Below, one piece after another: positions 1 through 8,119 of a DNA stretch of 19,512 nt (position 1 is its first letter; the number at the start of each line of letters is the position of its first letter). Under the pieces are notes generated by a model. It saw only the letters and a list, made by a program, of their open reading frames with translations, was not told the DNA's origin and did no database searches. The DNA is from RYN-124 sp046262175 (GTDB lineage: Bacteria > Actinomycetota > Actinomycetes > Mycobacteriales > SCTD01). Made by a program: the position numbers and the translations under genes. The DNA lies in the NCBI GenBank assembly GCA_046262175.1, contig JBHENF010000022.1, positions 1 through 19,512 of the forward strand. The letters run 5' to 3'.

Positions 1-716
1 GTGAAGGCCGTGGACCTCGAGGTGAGCGAGGGTGAGGTCGTCGGCCTCATCGGCCCCAACGGCGCGGGCAAGACGACGTTCTTCAACTGCCTCACCGGGC
101 TGGAGACGCCGACAGACGGCAAGGTGATGTACCGCGGCAAGCCGCTGCCGAGCCGGCCGGACCTCGTCACCAAGGCCGGGGTGGCTCGGACATTCCAGAA
201 CATCCGGCTGTTCCCGAACATGACCGCGCTCGAGAACGTCCTGGTCGGTCGGCACAGCCGCACCAAGGCAGGGGTTCTCGCCGCCGTCGGCCGCGGGCCG
301 CGCTACCACCGCGAGGAGCGCGAATCCGAGGACAAGGCGCGCGAGCTGCTCGACTTCGTCGGCCTGGGCAAGGTGCGCAACGAGCTCGCGAAGTCCTTGC
401 CGTACGGCGATCAGCGCAAGCTCGAGATCGCCCGCGCCCTCGCCACCGACCCCGGCCTGCTGCTGCTCGACGAGCCGACGGCCGGCATGAACCCCAACGA
501 GACGGCGGCCACGGTGACGCTCGTCCGCTCCATCCAGGAGCGGTCGATCGCGGTCGTGCTGATCGAGCACGACATGCGGTTCGTGTTCGGGCTGTGCGAC
601 CGCGTGGCCGTGCTCGTGCAGGGGGAGAAGCTGATGGAGGGCCCGCCGTCCGCGGTGCAGGCCGACGAGCGTGTGGTCGCGGCCTACCTCGGCACGCCCA
701 CCGAGGAGGAGACGGC

Positions 717-720
<4 letters not shown>
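1..720 (+). CDS. livG: Branched-chain amino acid ABC transporter ATP-binding protein LivG (5' end outside window)
   Basis: One of the two ATPases that power the LIV-type high-affinity importer for leucine, isoleucine and valine or related amino acids, at the inner face of the membrane. In window numbering, Walker A (GPNGAGKT) is at residues 18-25, the signature is the LivG-style variant LPYGDQ at 133-138, Walker B with catalytic Glu (LLLLDEP) is at 153-159, and the H-loop is in VLIEHDM. The insert after Walker A with TFQNIRLFPNMTALENV is typical of LivG. The first codon is GTG but reads as an internal Val: family members carry about 20 more N-terminal residues, including the A-loop aromatic, so the gene begins before the window. 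Its TGA overlaps the livF GTG by four bases (GTGA), which indicates translational coupling. Substrate specificity cannot be told from the ATPase. Confidence 0.93.
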
Positions 721-1430
<710 letters not shown>

Positions 1431-1556
1431 GCCCGCGTCCAGCGGGGCCGGGTGCGCCTTTGGCACCGTGCAGGTCTTCCCCGACCCGGCACGTTCTCTA
1501 CTCGGCGCACCCGAGCCCCACCGCGGGCGGAACCCTAGACCTGCCCTTGAGGTCGG

Positions 1557-2303
1557 TCAACGCACCAGGTCGACCAGCGCGGTGAGCGCCGGCGCAGCGA
1601 CGAGCGCCGGCAGCAGGTCTCCCACCGCGACCGGCTTGAGCTTCAGCAGGCGCAGCCCGACACCGAGCAGCAGCACCCCGCCGGTGGCCGTCACCGAGGC
1701 CACCAGCGACGCCGGCAGCAGGCCGCCGAGCAGCGCACCCAGCACCGTCAGTGCGCCCTGCACGACGCCGACGGACAGGGCCGAGGCGGCCACGCCCCAG
1801 CCGAGCGAGGCCGCGAAGGCCAGCGCCGCGAAGCCGTCCAGCGTCGCCTTCAGGGCCAGCTGCTCGATGCCGCGGCCGAGGCCGTCCGACAGCGCGCCCA
1901 GCACCGCGAGCGGGCCGACCACGAACACCAGCGAGGCGCTCACGAACCCCTCGACGAACCGCGCCCGGCCTTCGCCCGACCCGTCGGCGACGAGCCGCCG
2001 CTGGAGCCGCACGCCGACCTGCTCGAGCCGGTCCTCCAGGCGCAGCAGCGAGCCGACGATGCCGCCGACGAGCAGCGCGCCGAGGACGACCAGCAGCGTC
2101 CCGCCCGGGCTCACCGCGCGGCGGTACGAGGGGTCGGAGAGCGCCATCACGTTGAGGCCACCGATGACGAGTGTGACCAGCCCCAGCGCGTCCGTGACGG
2201 TGTCGCGGGTGCGCACCGGCAGCTGCCCGCCGAGGGCGACGCCGACTCCCGAGCCCAGCAGGATGGTGGCGACGTTCAGCGCGGTCCCCGTGCCGCGGAC
2301 CAC
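1557..2303 (-). CDS. DUF554 family integral membrane protein
   Basis: A 248-residue, very hydrophobic protein with about seven predicted membrane segments. It matches the DUF554 (YdfK/YqgA-like) pattern: an N-terminal GTALNVATILLGSGVGVALG segment, a LVTLVIGGLNVM segment, then a repeated glycine-rich half. The family has no established biochemical function. The start is taken as the GTG at 2303, with GGAGGG (minus strand) ten bases upstream, followed by VRGTGTALNV. An overlapping minus-strand frame that opens at 2310 is a shadow: it gives an Arg/Ala-rich low-complexity protein. The gene is convergent with livF and divergent from the GNAT gene. Membrane topology is inferred from hydrophobicity only. 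Confidence 0.85.
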   Translation of the reverse strand: MVRGTGTALNVATILLGSGVGVALGGQLPVRTRDTVTDALGLVTLVIGGLNVMALSDPSYRRAVSPGGTLLVVLGALLVGGIVGSLLRLEDRLEQVGVRLQRRLVADGSGEGRARFVEGFVSASLVFVVGPLAVLGALSDGLGRGIEQLALKATLDGFAALAFAASLGWGVAASALSVGVVQGALTVLGALLGGLLPASLVASVTATGGVLLLGVGLRLLKLKPVAVGDLLPALVAAPALTALVDLVR

Positions 2304-2335
2304 GCGCCACCGTCCCTCCGGTTCACCCGACTGCG

Positions 2336-2366
2336 TTGCCAGACCGCTCCGGCGGCGCGCTACTGT
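2336..2366 (+). promoter_or_regulatory. Possible promoter for the GNAT gene
   Basis: TTGCCA (2336-2341) and TACTGT (2361-2366) are separated by 19 bases, which would give a start of transcription near 2373 and a leader of about 80 bases. The spacing is slightly long and the match is partial, so this is a weak call. Confidence 0.3.
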
Positions 2367-2453
2367 CGGCTGCCGGCGAGCCTAGAGCGCGCCGGCGAGG
2401 ACCCTCGCCCCCGGTTCCCGCCGGGGACGTGCCGGCGACGTGGAGAGAGCTGC

Positions 2454-3068
2454 ATGCCCTGGACGGCGGTGCGAGTCCGACCGGCGACGGCCGACGACCT
2501 GCCGGAGCTGCTCGCGTTCGGTGAGCAGCTTCGTGACCAGCTGCTGCCGGCGCCGGACAGCAAGCGCTCCCGCGGCGGCACGCGCAGCGGGCTCGAGGCG
2601 CGCTACCAGGATGCGATCGACGACCCGGACCGCAACCTCGTGCTCGCGATCGGCGAGGCCGACGTTCCGCTCGGCATGGCCCTGTTCACGGTTGCACCGG
2701 CGAACGCGTTGCTCGACCTGCCGGCGCTGCACGTGAGCCACGTCGTCGTCGCCGACGGCTCGAAGCGGCGCGGGGCCGGCAAAGCGCTCGTGGCGGCCGC
2801 TGCCGCCTACGCCGAGGAGCGCGGCATCGAGCAGGTCGTCGTGTCGGTGAACCCGGGCTCCCGCGACGCCAACCGCTTCTTCGCCCGGCTCGGCTTCGCG
2901 CCGCTCGCCGTCCGGCGGGTCGCCCCGGTGGCGGTCATCCGGCGGCGCCTGCAGGCGTCCGAGCCGGCTCCCGCCGATTCCGTGGTGCGCCGACGTCCGC
3001 GCCGCAGCCCCAGGCTGCGCAGCGGAGCCGCGGCCCTGCCGCTCGGACCGGCGTCCCCGGAGCGCTGA
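2454..3068 (+). CDS. GNAT family N-acetyltransferase with basic C-terminal tail
   Basis: A 204-residue acetyl-CoA-dependent N-acetyltransferase. The ATG at 2454 has GGAGAGAG just upstream. The GNAT motif A lies around residues 95-115: the strand HVSHVVVADGS, then the pyrophosphate-binding loop KRRGAGKA (104-111) and the helix that follows. Motif B-like sequence VVVSVNPGSRDANRFFARLGF follows, with the Asn and Phe residues that precede the last strand. After the fold ends (about residue 165) there is a roughly 35-residue tail rich in Arg, Pro and Ala, likely disordered. The substrate is unknown; GNATs of this type act on small molecules, peptides or protein N-termini. It is convergent with the thioesterase gene, with only ten bases between stop codons. 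Confidence 0.88.
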   Translation: MPWTAVRVRPATADDLPELLAFGEQLRDQLLPAPDSKRSRGGTRSGLEARYQDAIDDPDRNLVLAIGEADVPLGMALFTVAPANALLDLPALHVSHVVVADGSKRRGAGKALVAAAAAYAEERGIEQVVVSVNPGSRDANRFFARLGFAPLAVRRVAPVAVIRRRLQASEPAPADSVVRRRPRRSPRLRSGAAALPLGPASPER

Positions 3069-3078
3069 CGCCCCGGAC

Positions 3079-3474
3079 CTAGGCGCGGTTCTCGCGCAGC
3101 AGGCAGGTCAGCCGGACCGTGCAGACCCGGCGGTCCTGGTCGTCCCGTACGACGGTCTCGCTCGTCACCAGCGTCCGCCCGACGTTGATCGGCGTCGTCA
3201 CGCCCGTCACCACGCCGGACAGCGCCGACCGGTGGTGCGTCGCGTTGATCTCGATCCCGACCGCCGAGCGGTCCGGCGGGCAGTTCAGCGCGGCGAGTGT
3301 CGAGCCGAGCGACTCGGCCAGCGCCACTGACGCGCCGCCGTGCAGGAGGCCGAACGGCTGTCGGTTGCCCTCGACCGGCATCGTCGCGACGATCCGCTCC
3401 GGCGTCGCCTCGACGAACACGACGCCGAGCTTCTGGTTCAGCTCGCCCATGCCGGACTGGAGCTCGTCGATCAC
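3079..3474 (-). CDS. PaaI/MenI-like hotdog-fold thioesterase
   Basis: A 131-residue single hotdog domain that hydrolyses acyl-CoA thioesters, probably an aromatic or hydroxyaryl-CoA. The diagnostic stretch NRQPFGLLHGGASVALAES (residues 37-55) has the HGG loop at 45-47 and the likely catalytic Glu54. It closely resembles the E. coli MenI (YdiI)/EntH family, so a role in menaquinone biosynthesis (DHNA-CoA hydrolysis) or as a housekeeping thioesterase is possible but not shown. The frame stays open upstream to 3537, but the start is taken as the GTG at 3474. There the minus strand has GGGAGG eight bases ahead, and this start removes an otherwise long overlap with polA. The gene is divergent from polA, with 26 bases between the two start codons. 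Confidence 0.9.
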   Translation of the reverse strand: MIDELQSGMGELNQKLGVVFVEATPERIVATMPVEGNRQPFGLLHGGASVALAESLGSTLAALNCPPDRSAVGIEINATHHRSALSGVVTGVTTPINVGRTLVTSETVVRDDQDRRVCTVRLTCLLRENRA

Positions 3475-3488
3475 GCGCGGTCCCTCCC

Positions 3489-3494
3489 TAGACT
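3489..3494 (+). promoter_or_regulatory. -10 element of polA (leaderless arrangement)
   Basis: TAGACT ends six bases before the polA GTG at 3501, so transcription should begin at or next to the start codon. No Shine-Dalgarno sequence precedes that GTG. No good -35 hexamer is seen. Confidence 0.5.
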
Positions 3495-3500
3495 CGGTAC

Positions 3501-6218
3501 GTGGCAGCCAAGCAGACGGACGAACCGACCCGGTCACGGCTCCTCCTGCTCGACGGCCACTCGCTCGCGTACCGCGCCTTCTTCGCCCTGCCGGTCGAGA
3601 ACTTCAGCACCACGACGGGCCAGCCCACCAACGCGGTCTACGGCTTCACCGCCATGCTCATCAACGTGCTGCGCGACGAGCAGCCCAGCCACATGGCCGT
3701 CACCTTCGACATCAGCCGGTCCAACTTCCGGCACGAGACGTACAGCGACTACAAGGCCGGCCGCGCGGAGACGCCGCACGACTTCAAGGGGCAGGTGTCC
3801 CTCGTCCGCGAGGTGCTCGACGCGCTGCGCGTGCCGATCGTGTGCGCCGAGGGCTACGAGGCCGATGATGTCATCGCGACCCTCGCCACGCAGGCCGAGG
3901 CCGACGGCATGGACGTCCTCATCGTGACCGGCGACCGCGACGCGTTCCAGCTCGTCAGCGAGCGGGTGACCGTCCTCTACAACAGCCGCGGCGTCTCGGA
4001 CATGCGCCGGATGACGCCGGCCGCCGTCGAGGAGAAGTACGGGCTGACGCCGGCGCAGTACCCGGAGTTCGCCGCGCTGCGGGGGGATCCCAGCGACAAC
4101 CTGCCGGGCATCCCGGGGCTGGGGGAGAAGACGGCCACCAAGCTGATCCAGCAGTACGGCGACGTGACGCACCTGGTCGACCACGTGGACGAGGTGAAGG
4201 GCAAGGTCGGCGACAACCTGCGCGCCGGGATCGCCAGCGTGGTGCGGAACCGGCAGCTGACCGAGCTCGTCCGCGACGTCCCGCTCGACGTGCACCCGGC
4301 GGAGCTGCGGCTCGGCCAGTGGGACCGCGACGAGGTGCACAAGGTCTTCGACGCGCTGCAGTTCCGCGTCCTGCGCGAGCGGCTGTACGCGACGCTGTCC
4401 TCCGTCGAGCCGGAGGCGGAGCAGGGGTTCGCGGTCGACACGGCCCGGGTGCTGGAGCCCGGCACGGTCGGCGCGTTCCTTCGGGCGCTGCCGACGGGCG
4501 TGCGGGTAGGGCTGCACGTCAAAGGCAGCTGGGGCAAGGGAACCGGCGACGCGAGCGGCATCGGGCTTGCCTGCCAGTCGCCGGAGGAAGAGCAGCCGGC
4601 CCGCGAGGACGACGCGGCGTACGTCGCGCTCGAGACGCTGACCCCGGAGGACGAGGCGGCGCTCGGCGCCTGGTTGAGGTCGGACGTCCCGAAGGCGATG
4701 CACGACGCGAAGGGGCCACTGCTGGCCCTCGACGCCCGCGGCTGGACGCTCGGCGGCCTGACGAGCGACACCGCGCTCGCGGCGTACCTCGCGCTGCCGG
4801 GGCAAGGCGTGTTCGACCTGGCCGACCTGTCGCTGCGCTACCTGCGTCGCGAGCTGCGCGCAGAGTCCGCGGGTGACGGACAGCTCTCCTTCGACGGCGG
4901 CGAGGACGACGAGGAGGCGGCGACAGCTGTCGTCCGCGCCCGCGCCGTCGCCGACCTCGCGGTGGCGTTGGACCAGGACCTGGAGCGGCGCGGCGGCACC
5001 ACGCTGCTGCGCGACCTGGAGCTGCCGCTCGTGGCGGTCCTCGCCGACTGCGAGAAGACGGGCATCGCCGTCGACACCGAGCACCTCGCGATGCTCGAGG
5101 CCAAGCTGCGCGAGCTGGTGAAGAACGCGGCTGACGAGGCGTACGCGACCGTCGGTCACGAGTTCCACCTCGGCTCGCCGAAGCAGCTGCAGGCGCTGCT
5201 GTTCGACGAGCTCGGCCTGCCGAAGACGAAGAAGATCAAGACCGGCTACACCACCGACGCGGACGCGCTGCAGAACCTGCAGGGTGCGCACCCCGTCATC
5301 GACGCGCTGCTGCTGCACCGCGAGATGACCCGGCTGCTCATGGTCGTGGAGAAGCAGCTGCTGCCGACGGTCGCCGACGACGGCCGGATCCACACCACGT
5401 TCAAGCAGATGGTCGCCGCGACCGGACGCCTGTCCAGCGACAACCCGAACCTGCAGAACGTGCCGATCCGCACGCAGCAGGGCCGCGAGATCCGGCAGGG
5501 CTTCGTCCCGGGCGACGGGTTCGAGGCGCTCATGACCGCGGACTACTCGCAGATCGAGATGCGCATCATGGCCACGCTGTCGCATGACGACGGCCTGATC
5601 GAAGCGTTCACGACCGGCGAGGACCTGCACACCTACGTCGCGTCGAAGGCGTTCGGCCTGCCCGTCGAGCAGGTCGACAGCGAGCTGCGCCGGCGGGTGA
5701 AGGCGATGTCGTACGGGCTCGCGTACGGGTTGTCGGCGTACGGCCTGGCGCAGCAGCTGCGCATCACGCCCGACGAGGCCAAGGAGCAGATGACCGCGTA
5801 CTTCGAGCGGTTCGGCGGCGTCCGCGACTACCTGCGCAACGTGGTCGACCAGGCGCGCAAGGACGGCTACACCTCGACCATCATGGACCGGCGCCGGTAC
5901 CTGCCCGACCTCACCAGCGACAACGGCCAGCGCCGCTCCATGGCCGAGCGGATGGCGCTCAACGCGCCCATCCAGGGCAGCGCCGCCGACATCATCAAGG
6001 TCGCGATGCTCAACGTGCACCGTCGTCTCGAGGCGGACGGCATGCGCAGCCGGCTCCTGCTGCAGGTCCACGACGAGCTCGTCCTCGAGGTCGCGCAGGG
6101 GGAGCGGGATGCGCTGGAAGCGCTGGTGCGCAAGGAGATGGGCGACGCCTACGCGCTGGCGGTGCCGCTCGATGTCAGCGTCGGCGTAGGTCGCACCTGG
6201 GACGAGGCCGGCCACTAG
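3501..6218 (+). CDS. polA: DNA polymerase I
   Basis: Repair and Okazaki-fragment-processing polymerase, 905 residues. Residues 1-300 form the 5'-3' exonuclease (LLLLDGHSLAYRAFFA, GYEADDVIATLA, GDRDAFQLV and the H3TH segment LPGIPGLGEKTATKL). Residues 310-500 correspond to the 3'-5' exonuclease fold but lack the DxE metal-binding motifs, so this domain is probably inactive, as in other actinobacterial Pol I. The polymerase domain holds GRLSSDNPNLQNVPIR, motif A with catalytic Asp681 (TADYSQIEMR), the O-helix with Lys734 and Tyr738, and motif C QVHDELVLEV with His857-Asp858-Glu859. The start is the GTG at 3501. It has no Shine-Dalgarno sequence but does have a TAGACT -10 placed for a leaderless mRNA. 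The next gene begins one base after the stop. Confidence 0.98.
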   Translation: MAAKQTDEPTRSRLLLLDGHSLAYRAFFALPVENFSTTTGQPTNAVYGFTAMLINVLRDEQPSHMAVTFDISRSNFRHETYSDYKAGRAETPHDFKGQVSLVREVLDALRVPIVCAEGYEADDVIATLATQAEADGMDVLIVTGDRDAFQLVSERVTVLYNSRGVSDMRRMTPAAVEEKYGLTPAQYPEFAALRGDPSDNLPGIPGLGEKTATKLIQQYGDVTHLVDHVDEVKGKVGDNLRAGIASVVRNRQLTELVRDVPLDVHPAELRLGQWDRDEVHKVFDALQFRVLRERLYATLSSVEPEAEQGFAVDTARVLEPGTVGAFLRALPTGVRVGLHVKGSWGKGTGDASGIGLACQSPEEEQPAREDDAAYVALETLTPEDEAALGAWLRSDVPKAMHDAKGPLLALDARGWTLGGLTSDTALAAYLALPGQGVFDLADLSLRYLRRELRAESAGDGQLSFDGGEDDEEAATAVVRARAVADLAVALDQDLERRGGTTLLRDLELPLVAVLADCEKTGIAVDTEHLAMLEAKLRELVKNAADEAYATVGHEFHLGSPKQLQALLFDELGLPKTKKIKTGYTTDADALQNLQGAHPVIDALLLHREMTRLLMVVEKQLLPTVADDGRIHTTFKQMVAATGRLSSDNPNLQNVPIRTQQGREIRQGFVPGDGFEALMTADYSQIEMRIMATLSHDDGLIEAFTTGEDLHTYVASKAFGLPVEQVDSELRRRVKAMSYGLAYGLSAYGLAQQLRITPDEAKEQMTAYFERFGGVRDYLRNVVDQARKDGYTSTIMDRRRYLPDLTSDNGQRRSMAERMALNAPIQGSAADIIKVAMLNVHRRLEADGMRSRLLLQVHDELVLEVAQGERDALEALVRKEMGDAYALAVPLDVSVGVGRTWDEAGH

Positions 6219-6219
6219 G

Positions 6220-6741
6220 GTGCAGCGCGTGCTCGTGATCGGCCAGAGCGGCTCGGGCAAGACCACGCTCGCCGCCCAGGTCGCTGTGCACCTCGCCGTT
6301 CCGCACGTCGAGCTGGACGCGCTGTTCCACGGTCCCGGCTGGGTGCCGAACCCGGACTTCCGCGCGGCCGTCGACGCGGCCACGTCCGCACCAGCCTGGG
6401 TGGTGGACGGCAACTACAGCGCGGTCCGCGACCTGCTCTGGTCGCGGGCCGACACGCTGGTGTGGCTGGACCTGCCCCGGATGTTGACGGCCCGCCGCGC
6501 GTTGCTGCGGACGGCGCGGCGCCTGGTCACGCGGGTGGAGCTGTGGAACGGCAACCGCGAGCGGCTGCACACCGTGCTGCGCGCGTCGCACCCCATCCGA
6601 CACACGTGGCGGACGCAACCGCGTCGGCGGCTCGAGAACGAGCAGCGCCTCGCGGACCCGCAGTGGGCGCACCTGCAGGTGCACCGGCTGCGCACGCCTG
6701 CTGAGGTCGCGCGCTGGATGTCGGCTCTGCGCGCTTCGTAA
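6220..6741 (+). CDS. Small P-loop NTPase, adenylate kinase / topology modulation (FlaR-like) family
   Basis: A 173-residue single-domain P-loop protein. Walker A GQSGSGKT is at residues 8-15, followed by a helix and the LDALFHGPGWVPNPDF segment. A second strand VVDGNYS follows, then LVWLDLPRMLTARRALLRTARR, which resembles the Walker B strand and Arg-rich lid of adenylate-kinase-like proteins annotated as topology modulation protein or FlaR. Such proteins are thought to be small-molecule kinases; the substrate is unknown and the historical link with DNA topology is weak. The start is the GTG at 6220, one base after the polA stop; a GTG at 6229 is an alternative. No independent ribosome-binding site is obvious, so it is probably translated by coupling to polA. 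The C-terminal half is Arg-rich. Confidence 0.85.
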   Translation: MQRVLVIGQSGSGKTTLAAQVAVHLAVPHVELDALFHGPGWVPNPDFRAAVDAATSAPAWVVDGNYSAVRDLLWSRADTLVWLDLPRMLTARRALLRTARRLVTRVELWNGNRERLHTVLRASHPIRHTWRTQPRRRLENEQRLADPQWAHLQVHRLRTPAEVARWMSALRAS

Positions 6742-6825
6742 GGCTCTGATCCGTCTGCTCCGCAGATGTGATGGGCCGCTGGTGCCAGGGCGGAAGGACC
6801 GTCCGGGGGGTTCTCCTCGATCCCT

Positions 6826-6855
6826 TTGGTGGCAGCGCTTTCGGGCTCTTACGGT
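6826..6855 (+). promoter_or_regulatory. Putative promoter of the sugar-type ABC operon with LacI-family operator-like site
   Basis: TTGGTG (6826-6831) and TACGGT (6850-6855) are 18 bases apart. Between them GGCAGCGCTTTC (6831-6842) has the central AGCGCT palindrome and outer G/C symmetry typical of LacI/GalR-family operators. That position would let a repressor block RNA polymerase. No LacI-family gene is in the window. The rest of the 172-base gap between 6741 and 6914 holds only the Shine-Dalgarno-like GGAGAAAGG (6893-6901). Confidence 0.4.
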
Positions 6856-6913
6856 GCGCTCACTTCCGTACTTCTGCAGGTGCTCGCGCACCGGAGAAAG
6901 GCCCCCTCACACG

Positions 6914-8119
6914 ATGATGCCGTCCGCCCGGTCCCTGTCCCGATCTGGTGTGCCCCGCGCCGCAGCCGTCCTCGCCTGCGCGGCGCTCGCCACCGCCTGC
7001 GCCGGCAGCAGCGGTGGCGGCACCGCCGTCAACGCCGTCGGCAACACCGAGGAGGCCCCGACCACCACGACCGGTGCAGGCGACACCGCCGTCCTCGACG
7101 CGGTCTACAAGGGCACGTTGCAGTCGCCCGACACTGCGCCCCGGCCTGCGGTCAAGGGCAAGAAGATCGTCATCATCTCCTCCGGCCAGGCCTCGATCAG
7201 CTCCTCCATCCCGAGCAACGCGGCGCAGGCTGCGGCCAAGGCGCTCGGCTGGGACGTGACCATCTACGACGCCCAGCTGAACCCCGCCAACGGCGTCAAC
7301 CTGGTGCGCCAGGCGCTGAGCTCCGGCGCGGACGGCATCGTCCTCGACGCGATCGACTGCGCGGGGGTGAAGGCGCCGCTCGAGGAGGCGAAGAAGAAGG
7401 GCGTCAAGGTCGTCCCCATCTACGCCTACGACTGCAACGACCCGTTCGCCGGCAAGGGCGCAGAGGCGCTGTTCAGCAGCCCGATCAACTACGGCCCGGA
7501 GGCGCTGAAGAACCTCGGCGCGTTCGCGGAGAAGTACGGCTTCGCCCAGGCGCAGGCGGTCATCGCTGCGACGGGCGGCAAGGCCAAGGTGCTGTTCTTC
7601 AACGACGACCAGACGACCGTCCTGCACTACACGGGCAAGGGCTTCCTGGACGGGATGAAGACCTGCGGCGGGTGCAAGGTGCTCGCCAACGTGCAGTTCA
7701 CCGGCCTCGACCTCGGCCCGACCCTGCAGCAGAAGGCCTCCTCCGTGCTGCTCCAGCACCCGGACGCCAACGCGGTGAAGAGTCCGTACACCGCCGCCAC
7801 CCTGCTCGGCATCGGCCCGGCAGTCACGCAGTCCGGCCGCGCCAGCAAGCTGTACGTGATGGGCGGCGAGGGGTTCCAGCCCGAGCTCGACCTGTTGCGC
7901 AACCACCAGGGCGTGGACGCCGTGATGATCTCACCGTCCGACTGGACCGGCTGGGCCGCCGTCGACACCCTCAACAGCCTGTTCCAGGGGAAGCCCGCAG
8001 CGTTCTCCGGCCTCGGCTGGCAGCTCGTGGACCGCCAGCACAACCTGCCGAGCACCGGTGAGTTCTCGGCGAGCGTCGACTACAAGGCCATCTACAAGAA
8101 GGCCTGGGGCGTCAGCTGA
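6914..8119 (+). CDS. Sugar-type ABC transporter substrate-binding lipoprotein (periplasmic-binding-protein-like, RbsB class)
   Basis: Extracellular solute receptor, 401 residues from the ATG at 6914 (ATG 6917 is equally possible). The N-terminus has Arg residues, a hydrophobic Ala/Leu stretch and ATAC at residues 26-29, giving Cys29 as the probable lipidation site. A Ser/Gly/Thr-rich linker follows, then the two-lobed Peripla_BP_4 pattern: KKIVIISSGQASIS, a GWDVTIYDAQLNPANGVN strand-helix, ALSSGADGIVLDAID, and GVKVVPIYAYDC. Cys residues near 'AIDC' and 'YDCND' could form a disulfide. The ligand is not predictable; RbsC/AraH-type systems import pentoses, inositol, autoinducer-2 or other polyols. 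The stop TGA shares its A with the next gene's ATG. Confidence 0.9.
   Translation: MMPSARSLSRSGVPRAAAVLACAALATACAGSSGGGTAVNAVGNTEEAPTTTTGAGDTAVLDAVYKGTLQSPDTAPRPAVKGKKIVIISSGQASISSSIPSNAAQAAAKALGWDVTIYDAQLNPANGVNLVRQALSSGADGIVLDAIDCAGVKAPLEEAKKKGVKVVPIYAYDCNDPFAGKGAEALFSSPINYGPEALKNLGAFAEKYGFAQAQAVIAATGGKAKVLFFNDDQTTVLHYTGKGFLDGMKTCGGCKVLANVQFTGLDLGPTLQQKASSVLLQHPDANAVKSPYTAATLLGIGPAVTQSGRASKLYVMGGEGFQPELDLLRNHQGVDAVMISPSDWTGWAAVDTLNSLFQGKPAAFSGLGWQLVDRQHNLPSTGEFSASVDYKAIYKKAWGVS

Noticed and set aside
1431..1556. Terminator after livF.
   Set aside because: Only a five-pair stem (GGTGC / GCACC) is visible and no T-run; the gap otherwise holds nothing I can support.
1468..2385. Plus-strand open frame opposite the DUF554 gene.
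   Set aside because: Ser/Thr/Pro/Arg-rich antisense shadow; the minus-strand frame gives a proper membrane protein with family motifs.
3050..3072. Inverted repeat GGCGTC / GACGCC at the convergent ends of the GNAT and thioesterase genes as a terminator.
   Set aside because: Only six pairs with an 11-base loop; too weak to call.
3534..6413. A 959-codon open frame on the minus strand across polA.
   Set aside because: It mirrors polA exactly and arises from the high GC content at third positions; it gives a Val/Arg/His-rich sequence with no domain, while polA is certain on the plus strand.
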